Shown here: in pieces, positions 1-8,983 of the stretch
Layout of the letters: each line of letters starts with the position of its first letter
Position numbering within the stretch: position 1 is the first letter of the stretch
Assembly (NCBI GenBank): GCA_964583095.1
Contig: CAZOVB010000012.1
Span: forward strand, 1 to 64,000
Source: CAZOVB01 sp964583095
GTDB lineage: Bacteria; Planctomycetota; Phycisphaerae; SM23-33
Direction: 5' to 3'
Length of the DNA: 64,000 bases
Position numbers and translations under genes: made by a program
The notes under the pieces: generated by a model
Seen by the model: the letters and a program-made list of their open reading frames with translations, nothing else
What the model was told of the DNA's origin: nothing
Databases searched by the model: none

Positions 1-2
1 TC

Positions 3-395
3 GCGGTGGCAGGGATGCTCTCGGAAATCGGCATCACGCCCGCGCTTTGTTCCAGTGGGGGCAAGTCCGGGCAGATGGCTTCTTGCCTGGAACGCCTGGC
101 CCCGGAACGCTTCGAGGCAATCAAGGTCATGGAGGGGGCGGACTTCGTGGAAATCGAGACCGAGGCCCAGCAGATCGGCGCCGACCTGCTCATCGGCAAC
201 AGCAAAGGATTCAAGGCCTCCCGGCGCCTGGAGATACCGCTGGTGCGCATCGGCTTCCCGGTCCATGACCGGTTCGGATCGGCGCGCGTGCTACACGTGG
301 GCTACCGCGGGACCCAGGGCCTGTTTGATCGAATCGTCAACGCGGAAATGGAAAAACGCCAGAAAGCTTCCCCCGTGGGCTACACCTACATGTAG
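3..395 (+). CDS. nifN: NifN, nitrogenase FeMo-cofactor scaffold subunit (C-terminal part, cut by window edge)
   Basis: This is the last 130 codons of a reading frame that is open to the left edge of the window. NifN pairs with NifE to form the NifEN scaffold on which the NifB cofactor matures into FeMo-co. The piece reads like the C-terminal Rossmann half of the NifD/K/E/N family: a LLIGNS turn, then a PLVRIGFPVHDR block and a VGYRGT block close to the end. That block order is characteristic of NifN and NifK; the short tail after VGYRGT and the immediately following nifB favour NifN. NifE would be expected just upstream, outside the window. NifK is the main alternative. The GTG at 6 is simply an internal codon, not a start. 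Confidence 0.85.
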   Translation, partial: AVAGMLSEIGITPALCSSGGKSGQMASCLERLAPERFEAIKVMEGADFVEIETEAQQIGADLLIGNSKGFKASRRLEIPLVRIGFPVHDRFGSARVLHVGYRGTQGLFDRIVNAEMEKRQKASPVGYTYM

Positions 396-425
396 CCCAA
401 GGCATCCGGCAAGGAAAGACGTACC

Positions 426-1682
426 ATGATAGACATCAGCAAACATCCATGCTTCGACGACAGGGCTCGCCACCGTTACGGCCGACTGCACCTGCCCGTG
501 GCGCCCAAGTGCAACATCCAGTGCAATTTCTGCAATCGCAAATACGACTGTGCCGGCGAAAGTCGCCCCGGGGTCACCAGCAGCGTTCTTTCCCCCGCCC
601 AGGCGCTTTCGTATGTCGGCCAGGTCGTCGCCAAGGATCCCAGGATCACCGTTGTGGGCATCGCCGGTCCCGGCGACCCGTTCGCCAACGCCCCGCAGAC
701 GATGGAAACCCTCCGCCGCGTGCGGAAGCACTACCCCGACATGCTGCTGTGCGTGGCCAGCAACGGCCTGGAGGTCGAGCCCTGGGCGGAGGAATTGGCT
801 CGACTGCAGACCAGCCACGTGTCGCTGACCGTCAGCGCTGTCGATCCAGCCATCGGCGGAAAAATCTACAAGTGGGTCCGTTTCAACAAGCGCGTCTATC
901 GCGACGAAGCGGCCGGGCGCGTCCTGCTGGAGAACCAGCTCAAGGCGATCCGCGCACTGAAGCAGCACGGCGTGACGGTCAAGATCAACACCATCGTCAT
1001 CCCCGGCGTGAACGAAGACCACGCCGTGGAGGTCGCCAAAGTTCTGGGCCCGATGGGCGCCGACATCCAGAACTGCATGCCGCTTTGTCCGGTGGAGGAC
1101 ACCGACTTCGGGCACCTGCCCGAACCCTCTGCCAAGACGATGGAAAGGGTCCGGGCCCAGGCGGGCAACTACATCGCCCAGATGACCCACTGCCGGCGCT
1201 GCCGGGCCGACGCGGCCGGGCTGCTGGGCGAGGGACTCAGCGACGAACTGGCCGGCAAGTTGCGCACCATTGCGGCCGGGCCGCTGGACCCGGACGAGGA
1301 AAGGCCCTACGTGGCCGTGGCCAGCCAGGAGGGATTCCTGGTCAACCAGCACCTGGGCGAGGCGGAAAGGCTTCTGGTCTTCACACGCGAAAACGACCGG
1401 TTCAAGGCCCTGGACAGCCGATCCACGCCGCCCCCGGGAGGCGGGGACAGCCGATGGCAGAGACTGGCGGAGACCCTCTGCGACTGCCGCGCTGTCCTGG
1501 TCGGCGGGGCCGGCCGGACGCCACAGAAGGTCCTGGCCGAGGCGGGCGTGCGCGTCATCGTCGCGGAAGGACTCATCGATGAATGTCTAAAGGCCCTGTA
1601 CAGCGGGAAGGAAGTTCGAAGCCCCGCCAGGCCGTTCAAATGCGGGGCGGGTTGTTCGGGGGACGGCACCGGTTGCGGCTGA
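426..1682 (+). CDS. nifB: NifB, radical SAM FeMo-cofactor precursor synthase with C-terminal NifX-like domain
   Basis: NifB builds the 8Fe-9S-C precursor cluster (NifB-co) from two 4Fe-4S clusters using radical SAM chemistry. The radical SAM motif CxxxCxxC is present at C29, C33 and C36, followed by the family-typical ESRPGV segment near residue 50. Residues about 1-285 form the radical SAM barrel and residues about 295-400 a NifX/NafY-like cofactor-binding domain (starts around RPYVAVAS); the tail is Cys- and Gly-rich. At 418 residues it has the length of the two-domain NifB type. The ATG start is preceded by AAGGAAAG at good spacing. It lies 30 bp after nifN and is followed by a ferredoxin and nifV, so the genes very probably form one nif operon. 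Confidence 0.96.
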   Translation: MIDISKHPCFDDRARHRYGRLHLPVAPKCNIQCNFCNRKYDCAGESRPGVTSSVLSPAQALSYVGQVVAKDPRITVVGIAGPGDPFANAPQTMETLRRVRKHYPDMLLCVASNGLEVEPWAEELARLQTSHVSLTVSAVDPAIGGKIYKWVRFNKRVYRDEAAGRVLLENQLKAIRALKQHGVTVKINTIVIPGVNEDHAVEVAKVLGPMGADIQNCMPLCPVEDTDFGHLPEPSAKTMERVRAQAGNYIAQMTHCRRCRADAAGLLGEGLSDELAGKLRTIAAGPLDPDEERPYVAVASQEGFLVNQHLGEAERLLVFTRENDRFKALDSRSTPPPGGGDSRWQRLAETLCDCRAVLVGGAGRTPQKVLAEAGVRVIVAEGLIDECLKALYSGKEVRSPARPFKCGAGCSGDGTGCG

Positions 1683-1734
1683 GCTCCGCCCGAGAAAGTA
1701 GAACCAAGGACGAAGTAGAACGGAGTTTGAACAG

Positions 1735-2037
1735 ATGCAGAAACCAGAGTATCACATTTTCGTTTGCAACAGCTTTCGCATGACCGGCGAGCCCCAGGGC
1801 GTCTGCAACAAGAAGGGCGCCCCCGGGTTGCTCCAGTATCTCGAGGAAGAAATCTCCGACAGGGGCCTGGACGCGATGGTCTCCTCCACGGGCTGCCTGA
1901 AGATTTGCGACCGCGGACCGGCCATAGTGATCTACCCCCAGGGCTGGTGGTACGGCGAGCTCGACGAAGAGGGCCTCGACGAGATCCTCGACGCGCTGGA
2001 AGAGGGCAACCCGGTGGAGTCCAAGCTGCTGACCTGA
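1735..2037 (+). CDS. Thioredoxin-fold [2Fe-2S] ferredoxin, nif-associated
   Basis: A 100-residue protein with four cysteines at C11, C24, C54 and C58, the spacing (12, 29 and 3 residues between them) of the thioredoxin-like [2Fe-2S] ferredoxins of the Clostridium pasteurianum and Azotobacter FdI/Shethna type. Members of this family interact with nitrogenase MoFe protein or serve NifB/NifEN maturation. The position between nifB and nifV supports a nitrogen-fixation role, either donating electrons for cofactor assembly or protecting nitrogenase. Which of those it does cannot be told from sequence. It is separated from nifB by 52 bp and from nifV by only 7 bp, so it is probably cotranscribed with both. 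Confidence 0.9.
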   Translation: MQKPEYHIFVCNSFRMTGEPQGVCNKKGAPGLLQYLEEEISDRGLDAMVSSTGCLKICDRGPAIVIYPQGWWYGELDEEGLDEILDALEEGNPVESKLLT

Positions 2038-2044
2038 GGGGATC

Positions 2045-3184
2045 GTGCTCCATTGCGACAACCAACAAGCCGGCCCGTACCTGGTGGATACCACCCTGCG
2101 GGATGGAGAGCAGGCCCCGGGCGTGAGTTTCCGCCCGGAGGAGAAGCTCCAGCTTGCGCGCCGGATCGATGCGATCGGCGTGGGCGAGATCGAGGCCGGC
2201 ACCGCGGCGATGGGCCCCGAGTTGATTGGCACGGTGGCCCGGATGGCCAGGCTGGACCTCTCAGCCCGGCTGTCGCTCTGGTGTCGGGCCCGGCAGGAGG
2301 ATCTTGACGCCGCGGTCCAAAGCGGCGTCTCGGCCGTTCACCTCTCGCTGCCGGTCTCACCGGTGGGGCTGGAGGTCCTCGGCCGGGACAGCCGCTGGGC
2401 TCTGCGGACGCTGTGCAAGCTGGTCACTTCGGCCAGGGGGCACTTTGGCTTTGTGTCGATCGGGGCCCAGGATGCCTCCCGGGCCGACGCGACGTTTCTG
2501 GAGGCCTTCACCCTGGCCTGCCGGGAACTGGGCGTGGATCGACTTCGGATTTCCGACACGGTGGGCATCTGGTTGCCCGATCAGACGGGCCGATGCATCA
2601 GCGCTCTTCGCCGGACGGCTGGAACTATGGAACTGGGCTTTCACGGGCACAACGATCTGGGACTGGCCACGGCCAACGCGGTAGCGGCCCTTCAGGCCGG
2701 GGCCAACTGCGTGGATGTGACCGTCAATGGATTGGGCGAAAGGGCGGGCAACGCGGCGATGGAAGAGGTCGTGATGTCCTCCAAGGTGGCGGCGGGGATG
2801 GACCTGGGCGTCAAGACCGGCGACCTGGTTGGTCTCTGCCGCCACGTTGCGAATCTTTCGGGCAGGGCCCTGTCGGTTTCCAAGCCCATCTGCGGCGAGG
2901 GCGTGTTCCGCCACGAAAGCGGAATCCACGTTCGGGCCCTGCTCCGCGACGCCCGGGCGTACGAACCCTTTGATCCTGAACAGGTCGGCCATGATCGAAG
3001 GCAACTGGTTGTCGGCACCCATTCGGGCAGAGAGGGGCTCAAGCACGCACTGGCTGAAGCTGGGATCCAACTGGAAGACGACCGGATCGGAGCTTTGCTG
3101 GAAGAGGCCCGCCTCCTGGCCGGTCGCTTGTGTCGCCACCTGAAGCCCGAGGAAGTCTTGGAACTGGCCCGGAAAGGAAAGTAG
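2045..3184 (+). CDS. nifV: Homocitrate synthase NifV
   Basis: Condenses acetyl-CoA with 2-oxoglutarate to give R-homocitrate, the organic ligand of FeMo-co. The DRE-TIM metallolyase signature DTTLRDGEQAPG starts at residue 15, and the metal-binding HGHND motif is near residue 200, followed by a GLGERAGNAA segment shared with isopropylmalate synthases. The 379-residue length fits NifV, which lacks the C-terminal regulatory domain of LeuA. The start is GTG at 2045 with GAGGGG just upstream; the preceding ferredoxin stops 7 bp earlier, suggesting coupled translation. The nif context makes homocitrate synthase much more likely than an isopropylmalate or methylmalate synthase. Confidence 0.93.
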   Translation: MLHCDNQQAGPYLVDTTLRDGEQAPGVSFRPEEKLQLARRIDAIGVGEIEAGTAAMGPELIGTVARMARLDLSARLSLWCRARQEDLDAAVQSGVSAVHLSLPVSPVGLEVLGRDSRWALRTLCKLVTSARGHFGFVSIGAQDASRADATFLEAFTLACRELGVDRLRISDTVGIWLPDQTGRCISALRRTAGTMELGFHGHNDLGLATANAVAALQAGANCVDVTVNGLGERAGNAAMEEVVMSSKVAAGMDLGVKTGDLVGLCRHVANLSGRALSVSKPICGEGVFRHESGIHVRALLRDARAYEPFDPEQVGHDRRQLVVGTHSGREGLKHALAEAGIQLEDDRIGALLEEARLLAGRLCRHLKPEEVLELARKGK

Positions 3185-3194
3185 AATCCCGATC

Positions 3195-3923
3195 ATGGAT
3201 ACTCCCATGCAAGTCCGCGTCCTGCAGCACGTGCCCTTCGAAGATGCCGCCAACGTCGGCCGATGGCTCAGCGAGCAGGGCCACCTGCTGGAGACGACCC
3301 ATTGGTATCGAGGCCAGGAACCTCCCGAGCAGGAGGTACCGGATCTGCTGGTCATCCTCGGCGGGCCCATGAACATCTACCAGGAGGATTGCTATCCGTG
3401 GCTGACGCTTGAGAAGCAGTACCTTCGTCGCATGATCGACCGGGGGGCCGGCGCCCTGGGCATCTGCCTGGGCGCCCAGCTTCTGGCCGACGTGCTGGGC
3501 GGATCGGTGGTTTCCAACGGAGCATCCGAAATCGGCTGGTACGAAGTCCGCCGCTGCGGCTCTTTGCCGCCCGAGAGCCCCCTCAACGCCCTGGACGATT
3601 CTTTGCCGGCCTTTCACTGGCACGGCGACCGGTTCCACCCGCCCCCGGGAAGTTCATTGGCGTATGCTTCCGATGCCTGCGAAGCCCAGGCATTTTCCGT
3701 GGGGGACCGAATCGTTGCGCTGCAGTTTCATCTGGACTACTCGGCTGCGAGCATCGAGAAGATGCTCATCCACTGCAGCAACGAACTGGACGACTCTCGC
3801 TGGGTTCAGTCGGTCGGTCGGATCCGGGCCGGCCAGTCCCGGCTCACAGAACTTTACCGAAGCCTGGACAAACTGCTCGCAGCCCTGACGGCGAACATCT
3901 GCCCCACCGGCTCTAGAACCTGA
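3195..3923 (+). CDS. Class I glutamine amidotransferase (GMP synthase-like, stand-alone)
   Basis: A 242-residue single-domain class I amidotransferase. The nucleophile elbow GICLGAQ places the catalytic cysteine at C91 and an oxyanion strand is seen at ILGGPMN (residues 54-60). The C-terminal catalytic region is QFHLD with H179; the usual HPE triad glutamate is replaced by D181. Stand-alone members of this family hydrolyse glutamine or gamma-glutamyl compounds, and their physiological substrate is usually unknown. It starts 10 bp after nifV and so probably shares the nif transcript, which hints at a link with nitrogen metabolism, but that is inference. The start could be ATG 3195 or ATG 3207. 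Its 3' end overlaps the convergent gene by 11 bp. Confidence 0.85.
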   Translation: MDTPMQVRVLQHVPFEDAANVGRWLSEQGHLLETTHWYRGQEPPEQEVPDLLVILGGPMNIYQEDCYPWLTLEKQYLRRMIDRGAGALGICLGAQLLADVLGGSVVSNGASEIGWYEVRRCGSLPPESPLNALDDSLPAFHWHGDRFHPPPGSSLAYASDACEAQAFSVGDRIVALQFHLDYSAASIEKMLIHCSNELDDSRWVQSVGRIRAGQSRLTELYRSLDKLLAALTANICPTGSRT

Positions 3924-4902
3924 TGCCGATCTGGATTCCGGCAAAGGGCCCGTCTCCCACATCCACGCGGTTGTCGTGGCGGTCGTCCCAGTCGTCGTCT
4001 TCAAAGAGGAAGCGGTTGAACGCATAGCCACCCGAGAGGTCGATGTAGACGTGCCGGTTCAGGCTCCATCGGACGCCCGCGGTCAGACGCTTTTCGTAGA
4101 AGTGCAGGCGGTCATCGTCGTCGTGGCGGTCGTGGCGGAAGAACACGCGGGGCTCCCAGTCGAAGCTGCCGTAGACGCTGACCTGCTTGGTCAGGTCGTA
4201 GCTGATCTTGCCGTGGACATTGCGGAGCATGGCGTAGCGTGCGGTGAGGTGAAGCTTCTCCAGCGGGTCCCAGCGGACCAGCGAAAACGGCACGCCGGCA
4301 AGGATCTGCAGTTGATCGCTGGGCTTCCAGAGGTAGCCGAAACCCGGCAGGGGGACATAGGGCAGAAAGTCCCGGTCGTTGGACCAGTTGAGCATGAGAA
4401 TCCACGCGTCGTTTTCCCGTGCGGGGATCCGGTAGAGCAGATTGGCTGCGACGGTGATCTCTTCGCCGGAGGCAAAGGGCTTGTCCGAGGCGCTGCCGAT
4501 CGAGAGGCTTCCCCCGGCGATGTGGCCGGTATCGAGCTTCTGACGATAGCTCAAGCCCAGCGAGACGTCCCACAGGTGAGACGGAATCCGAACATTGTTG
4601 CGGGGCAACTCTGCGCGGGTGTCGATATCCAGCAGGTCCACGTGGCCGAAGAAGCCCAGTTCCCGTTTCGGGCACTGGTAGAGCGGCGTCCAGAATCCCA
4701 GGCGATGGTCCTGGTAGCTCATGGACTCTTCCTGGTCTTCCACGCCCTGCCGGCAGAAGTGGCCGGCCGAGTAGGTGACGTTGGTCTTGGCCTGTCCGAT
4801 CTCATCGCTGAACAGGTACAACAGGTTCCCCTGGGCCAGGCTCATCGAAGCGGGAAGGCACAGCAGCAGGCACAGGCTCAAAGCGAATCGTTGGTTGGAC
4901 AT
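3913..4902 (-). CDS. Predicted outer-membrane beta-barrel protein
   Basis: A 329-residue exported protein with no family I can name with certainty. The N-terminus is a signal peptide (MSNQRFALSLCLLLCLPASM, cleavage expected near SLAQ). The rest is rich in alternating aromatic/hydrophobic strands such as NVTYSAG, LGFWTPL, FFGHVDL and VYIDLSGGYAFNRF, and the protein ends in IGIRF, a terminal phenylalanine typical of BAM-inserted barrels. A local acidic/histidine stretch (residues about 265-275 and 305-315, HDRHDDDDR and DDDWDDRHD) may be a surface loop binding cations. I chose ATG 4902 over upstream in-frame codons because AAGGAG lies 7 bases before it. It is transcribed alone after the MscK-like gene, 109 bp downstream of it. 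Confidence 0.7.
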   Translation of the reverse strand: MSNQRFALSLCLLLCLPASMSLAQGNLLYLFSDEIGQAKTNVTYSAGHFCRQGVEDQEESMSYQDHRLGFWTPLYQCPKRELGFFGHVDLLDIDTRAELPRNNVRIPSHLWDVSLGLSYRQKLDTGHIAGGSLSIGSASDKPFASGEEITVAANLLYRIPARENDAWILMLNWSNDRDFLPYVPLPGFGYLWKPSDQLQILAGVPFSLVRWDPLEKLHLTARYAMLRNVHGKISYDLTKQVSVYGSFDWEPRVFFRHDRHDDDDRLHFYEKRLTAGVRWSLNRHVYIDLSGGYAFNRFLFEDDDWDDRHDNRVDVGDGPFAGIQIGIRF

Positions 4903-5011
4903 CTTCATGCTCCTTGACGGGAAACGGGACCCCATCGGAAAAAAGAAAACACATGGTCTTGGGAATCGAAATATATGCTATCGGGCTGATGATCGGCCGG
5001 CAAACCTTCCT

Positions 5012-8000
5012 TCAGTTTTCCCGAGGCGTTTCGCTCTGAACTCGCTGCTGGAGGATCTTCTCGACCTGGCGGGCCTCGACAGGGAAAGCCGCCTTGACGC
5101 TGCGGATGTGCAGGTCCCGCTGGGGGAAGGAGATTTCCACATCGGCCTTGCGGAAAGCCTGGTCGATCTCCATATGCAACTCGCTCGTACCTTCCAGGAA
5201 GTCCCGAAAGCCTCCTACAAAGGCCCGAAGCTCGAAATTCAGGCTGCTGTCGCCAAAGCCCACAAACAGCGCCGTCGGGGCCGGCTCTTCCAGGATACGC
5301 TGGTTCTTGCGCGCGACTTCGAGAAGGGTCTTGTGGGCCTTGGCCGTGTCGCTGCCGTAGGCGATGCCCACCGGAACCACCACGCGGATCACCTTGTCCG
5401 AGAGTGTCCAGTTGACAAGCTGCGTCGTGATGAAGTCCCGGTTGGGGACGATCAACTCCTTGCGGTCCCAGTCGGTGACGGTTGTAGCACGCATACGAAT
5501 TTCGGTAACCGTTCCGGTGACCTGCCCGACCGTGATGATATCGCCGACCCGGATCGGCCTCTCCACCAGGATAATCAGACCCGAAACGAAGTTGGCGAAG
5601 ATCTCCTGGAGCCCGAAGCCCAGGCCTACGCCCATGGCCGCCACCAGCCACTGTATGTGTCCCCATTGGATGCCGATGGCATCAAAGGCCATTACCAGCC
5701 CGATTACCAGAACGATGTAGCGGATCAGGGCGTTGACGGCGAACTGTGTCCCGGTCTGCATCTGAAGCCGTTGGAACAATGTGATGTTCAGGATGCCCGG
5801 CAGGTTCCGGGAGATCACGATCGTCAACACCACCAGCACCGAAGCCAGCAGCAGCGACTGGATCGTCACCTCGGCGTAGATCACGAAGCGATCCAGAAAC
5901 TGAAGGGCCGGCAGGACATCCGCCCAGACCACCCAGAAACTGATCAGCAGCGCCGCAGCCATCAGGTACCGGATGAACTGTCGCGTCTGAACCCCGATGG
6001 CCGACAGATCGATCTGCGGTTCCTTGGCCTCGGGCGGCGCCTCGCCGGGCTCTTGCTCCTGCTCCTGGCGGCTCTTGAGCTCCTGGGCTTCGCGCCGCTT
6101 GGCAAGGGTCGCCAGGGCCAGCCTGCGCCGACCCAGCAGGACCCATCGCAACAGCAGGGCGTTTACGAGAATCAACAGGACGATGGCCCCGGCCTGGAAG
6201 AGCATCCGCTTCATCAACTGCATGGCTGTGTACTGGTAGCCGGCGCCCGAAGCAAGCGCCAGGGCCAACGGAATCAGAACAACCAGGGGAATCCAGAGTT
6301 TTCGAAGCCGCCAGAGCCAACTGTCCTTCCGGCGGGCAAGGGTGTTCTGGATGAAAGCCCGGTCGGTTTTCAGGAGCGTACCGGTCCAGACCGCCAGGGC
6401 CAGGAGCCCTACGATCGTGGCCAGGCGACCCAGTGCCTCCATCTCGACCGAGCCGTGGGAGCGGCCCATCGTGACAAGTATCAGCAGCGGGACCCCGAGG
6501 GTAGAGAGCTTGAGCATCGCCCGGCAGATCATGCGGTTGACTTCGGCGTTCCAGCGGAAGTGCACCTCGCCCAGGCCTTCCCGGCGGCAGACCTGGCGAA
6601 GCAGCAGCACCGGAAGCCAGGCCGCCGAGGCCGTCAGCAGACCGACCCCCACCGCGTAGGTCATCTGTCCGGCCTGGGGGCTCAGCGAAAGCTGCCAGCC
6701 GACAAACGCCGGCACGCCCGGCCAGCAGACGGTCAGTCCCAGCGTAATCAGCATCGCCCAGAGGGTATCGAGGAATCGGCCCGGGTACTGCCTGGCCACC
6801 CGCTGGTCGATGCTCCGCAGTCGCTTGATCAGGTAAGGCTGAAGCAGCAGCAATCCGCCCAGGACCATCACAGCCAGGATCATCAGCACCGGCTGACGGC
6901 GGGCTCGGTCGGTCAGGGACGTGCCCAGGTTCATCCAGGCCGTCGGATCGGCCAGCAGGGCGATGGCCCCGGCGATGCGCTGGACATCCGGCAGCCAGAC
7001 CGGATCCATGCTGCGAATGTAGAGGATGTTCTCATCGATAAAGCGGCGATACTCCCGCGTGACGTCAATCAGTTCGATCAGTTGGGCTTCCCGCGTCTGG
7101 AGGGCGTCGATCAACTGATCCAGCTTTCCGCCCGGGGTCTCCAGCAGCGCTGCCAGGGCTTCCTGGCGATCCTGAGTCAGTTCCAGCGCCTTGGCCTCGA
7201 TCCGCTGCCTGCGAGGCCCCTGGACCTGGATCGAACGCGTCAGTTCCTCCGCCGCCACCGACGGGGACTTGAGGCGATCCCGCCGTTGGCCCAGTTCCTC
7301 TCGCAGTTGTTGCAACCGGTCCACGCGCGTCTGCAACTGCTCCAACTGCCTGCGCAGATCCCGGACCTCCGGAAGCAGCCGGCGCTGGGTCCTCATTTTC
7401 TGGCCGACATCCCCGGGAAGGTCCGCCTCCACCTGCTGCTGCATCAGGCGATACTGGCTTCGAATATCCTCGATCTGCTCGGCCGGCATCTTCAGTTGGC
7501 TTCTCTCCTGGGAGAGTTCCCGGCTCAGGGCGACCAGTTGCGTGGTCTCATTGGCGTATTCTTCCAGGACCGGATGCAGCCGGGCCGCTTCCTGGGCGGC
7601 TACCTGCGTTTCTTCCTGCTTTCGCTGGTTTTCGATCTGTTCGGCGCGGTTATAGGCCTGCTGCCATGCCTGGACGGCCGGCTCGAGCAGGTTCACCTTC
7701 TTCTGGGCCAGGTCCCGTCGCGCGGTCAGTAGTTCCTTCCGGGCCGGCAGGGTCGTCTGCCGGGCCTGCAACTGCTCCAGTTCTGCCTGCTGAAGTCTCA
7801 GGGCTGCCTGCAGGCGCGTTCTTTCCGCGCTGTTGACCAGCTCGGGCAGGTCCGAATCCGCCAATGCCTGGACCTTGCCCCGAGTGGCCTGGATCTGGGT
7901 CTGCTTGTCCGCGATCTCCTGGCTGAGGGCGTCGGGGCTGCTCAGCCCGGCAAGGGCGGTGGTGAAAGTCGCCAGTGTCCTAAAGGCCTGGGTGAGTTGG

Positions 8001-8431
8001 GTCTTGTAGCCATCCCGCTGCTGGGCGACTTCTTCCAGCGAGCCCAGCGACTCGGGCACCTGGTACTGCTGGGTCGAGAGTTGCTCGAGCTGCTTTCGCA
8101 ACTGCTGAACTTCCTGCGAGGCTTGCCGGGCTTCCTGCTGGATCAACTCGGTCTTGCGCCGGGTCTCCTGGGCGAGCTTGAGGGCGTTGCCTGCAGCGGT
8201 CAGCGAGTCCAGGGCCTGGTCCTTCTGTTCCTGCGTCAGATCCTGCTGGCGCTGGATCTCGCCCTTGAGCAGATCGATTCGTTCCGGGGTGACCTGCTCG
8301 CCGTCGACGGGCGCATCGAGCTGTGCCCAGGCCGGGGCGATGGCGAGCATGAGCAGGATCCAGGCCGCCAGAGAGGCGAATCGACCGGGCAAACCGGAGA
8401 GAAGAACGTTCGATGTGGACGTCTCTTTCAT
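5012..8431 (-). CDS. Large mechanosensitive channel of the MscS/MscK (KefA) family
   Basis: A 1139-residue channel protein expected to open under membrane tension and release solutes on hypo-osmotic shock. A signal peptide (to about residue 36, ending APAWA) is followed by a periplasmic coiled-coil domain of roughly 400 residues rich in Gln, Glu and Leu heptads, as in MscK and MscM. Several membrane helices lie between about 490 and 930. The MscS core is C-terminal: the pore-lining helix region around GVGLGFGLQEIFANFVSG is followed by the ERPIRVGDIITVG beta domain. The size is close to E. coli MscK (about 1120 residues). The start has only a weak ribosome site. A minus-strand terminator sits about 180 bases before the start codon, so expression may depend on leader read-through. 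Confidence 0.93.
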   Translation of the reverse strand: MKETSTSNVLLSGLPGRFASLAAWILLMLAIAPAWAQLDAPVDGEQVTPERIDLLKGEIQRQQDLTQEQKDQALDSLTAAGNALKLAQETRRKTELIQQEARQASQEVQQLRKQLEQLSTQQYQVPESLGSLEEVAQQRDGYKTQLTQAFRTLATFTTALAGLSSPDALSQEIADKQTQIQATRGKVQALADSDLPELVNSAERTRLQAALRLQQAELEQLQARQTTLPARKELLTARRDLAQKKVNLLEPAVQAWQQAYNRAEQIENQRKQEETQVAAQEAARLHPVLEEYANETTQLVALSRELSQERSQLKMPAEQIEDIRSQYRLMQQQVEADLPGDVGQKMRTQRRLLPEVRDLRRQLEQLQTRVDRLQQLREELGQRRDRLKSPSVAAEELTRSIQVQGPRRQRIEAKALELTQDRQEALAALLETPGGKLDQLIDALQTREAQLIELIDVTREYRRFIDENILYIRSMDPVWLPDVQRIAGAIALLADPTAWMNLGTSLTDRARRQPVLMILAVMVLGGLLLLQPYLIKRLRSIDQRVARQYPGRFLDTLWAMLITLGLTVCWPGVPAFVGWQLSLSPQAGQMTYAVGVGLLTASAAWLPVLLLRQVCRREGLGEVHFRWNAEVNRMICRAMLKLSTLGVPLLILVTMGRSHGSVEMEALGRLATIVGLLALAVWTGTLLKTDRAFIQNTLARRKDSWLWRLRKLWIPLVVLIPLALALASGAGYQYTAMQLMKRMLFQAGAIVLLILVNALLLRWVLLGRRRLALATLAKRREAQELKSRQEQEQEPGEAPPEAKEPQIDLSAIGVQTRQFIRYLMAAALLISFWVVWADVLPALQFLDRFVIYAEVTIQSLLLASVLVVLTIVISRNLPGILNITLFQRLQMQTGTQFAVNALIRYIVLVIGLVMAFDAIGIQWGHIQWLVAAMGVGLGFGLQEIFANFVSGLIILVERPIRVGDIITVGQVTGTVTEIRMRATTVTDWDRKELIVPNRDFITTQLVNWTLSDKVIRVVVPVGIAYGSDTAKAHKTLLEVARKNQRILEEPAPTALFVGFGDSSLNFELRAFVGGFRDFLEGTSELHMEIDQAFRKADVEISFPQRDLHIRSVKAAFPVEARQVEKILQQRVQSETPREN

Positions 8432-8611
8432 GGGCGCATCATCTCTGTCAAAAAAACGCGGCGGGACGGGTACAGATCATACTTTCCCGCCCGAGGCAAA
8501 GCAACGGGCCCGATGGTCGCCGCTGCCGATAGGAATTCTCCCGGCAGGACAAAGGTCGATCCCTTTCCCAAAGCCCACCCCGGTGGCAATGCGACCGCAA
8601 GGAGATGTGGC

Positions 8612-8648
8612 CAAAAAAAGAAGCGGATGAGCCCTCGACTCATCCGCT
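8612..8648 (-). terminator. Intrinsic terminator upstream of the MscK-like gene
   Basis: On the minus strand a perfect 10-bp stem (AGCGGATGAG with CTCATCCGCT, loop of 7) is followed by C-T-T-C free spacing and a run of seven T. It points toward the channel gene whose start is about 180 bases further on, so it is either an attenuator in a long 5' leader or the end of a separate small RNA transcribed from about 8850. Confidence 0.75.
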
Positions 8649-8983
8649 GGTACTACTACCTGCCGGCGACCTCCTCCGTCAACCGGCCGGGCAAGACTCC
8701 GCGGTTCGCTGCCCCGGCTTTCAACCGTCCGCTGCGCGGCGACCGCAGTTGCAGCTCCCTCCCCTCCGATTCGCAAGGCCGGTCCCTGCCGTCTTTCTTC
8801 GGCCTGACCCTCCGCAAATCAGGATAGGCGCGCCAGGTCAAAGCGCGGTTAGGTGAGAGATAAGTCCGTGTTAAGATCTTTCCGCAAGGATCTCGGGAAA
8901 ACGATGACGACCAAACGCGACAATGGCGATCTGTCGGCGCGCCGCGCCTTGACCGATAAGGGGGGCAAGCAAGATACCCGCAC

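Noticed and set aside
4775..7732. 985-codon plus-strand open frame opposite the MscK-like gene
   Set aside because: Antisense shadow in GC-rich DNA: Gln/His/Arg-rich composition, no domain, no ribosome site, and the opposite strand encodes a complete channel protein.
8650..8850. c-di-AMP (ydaO-type) or cobalamin riboswitch in the channel leader
   Set aside because: I looked for the conserved sequence blocks of these classes and did not find them; only the terminator is secure.
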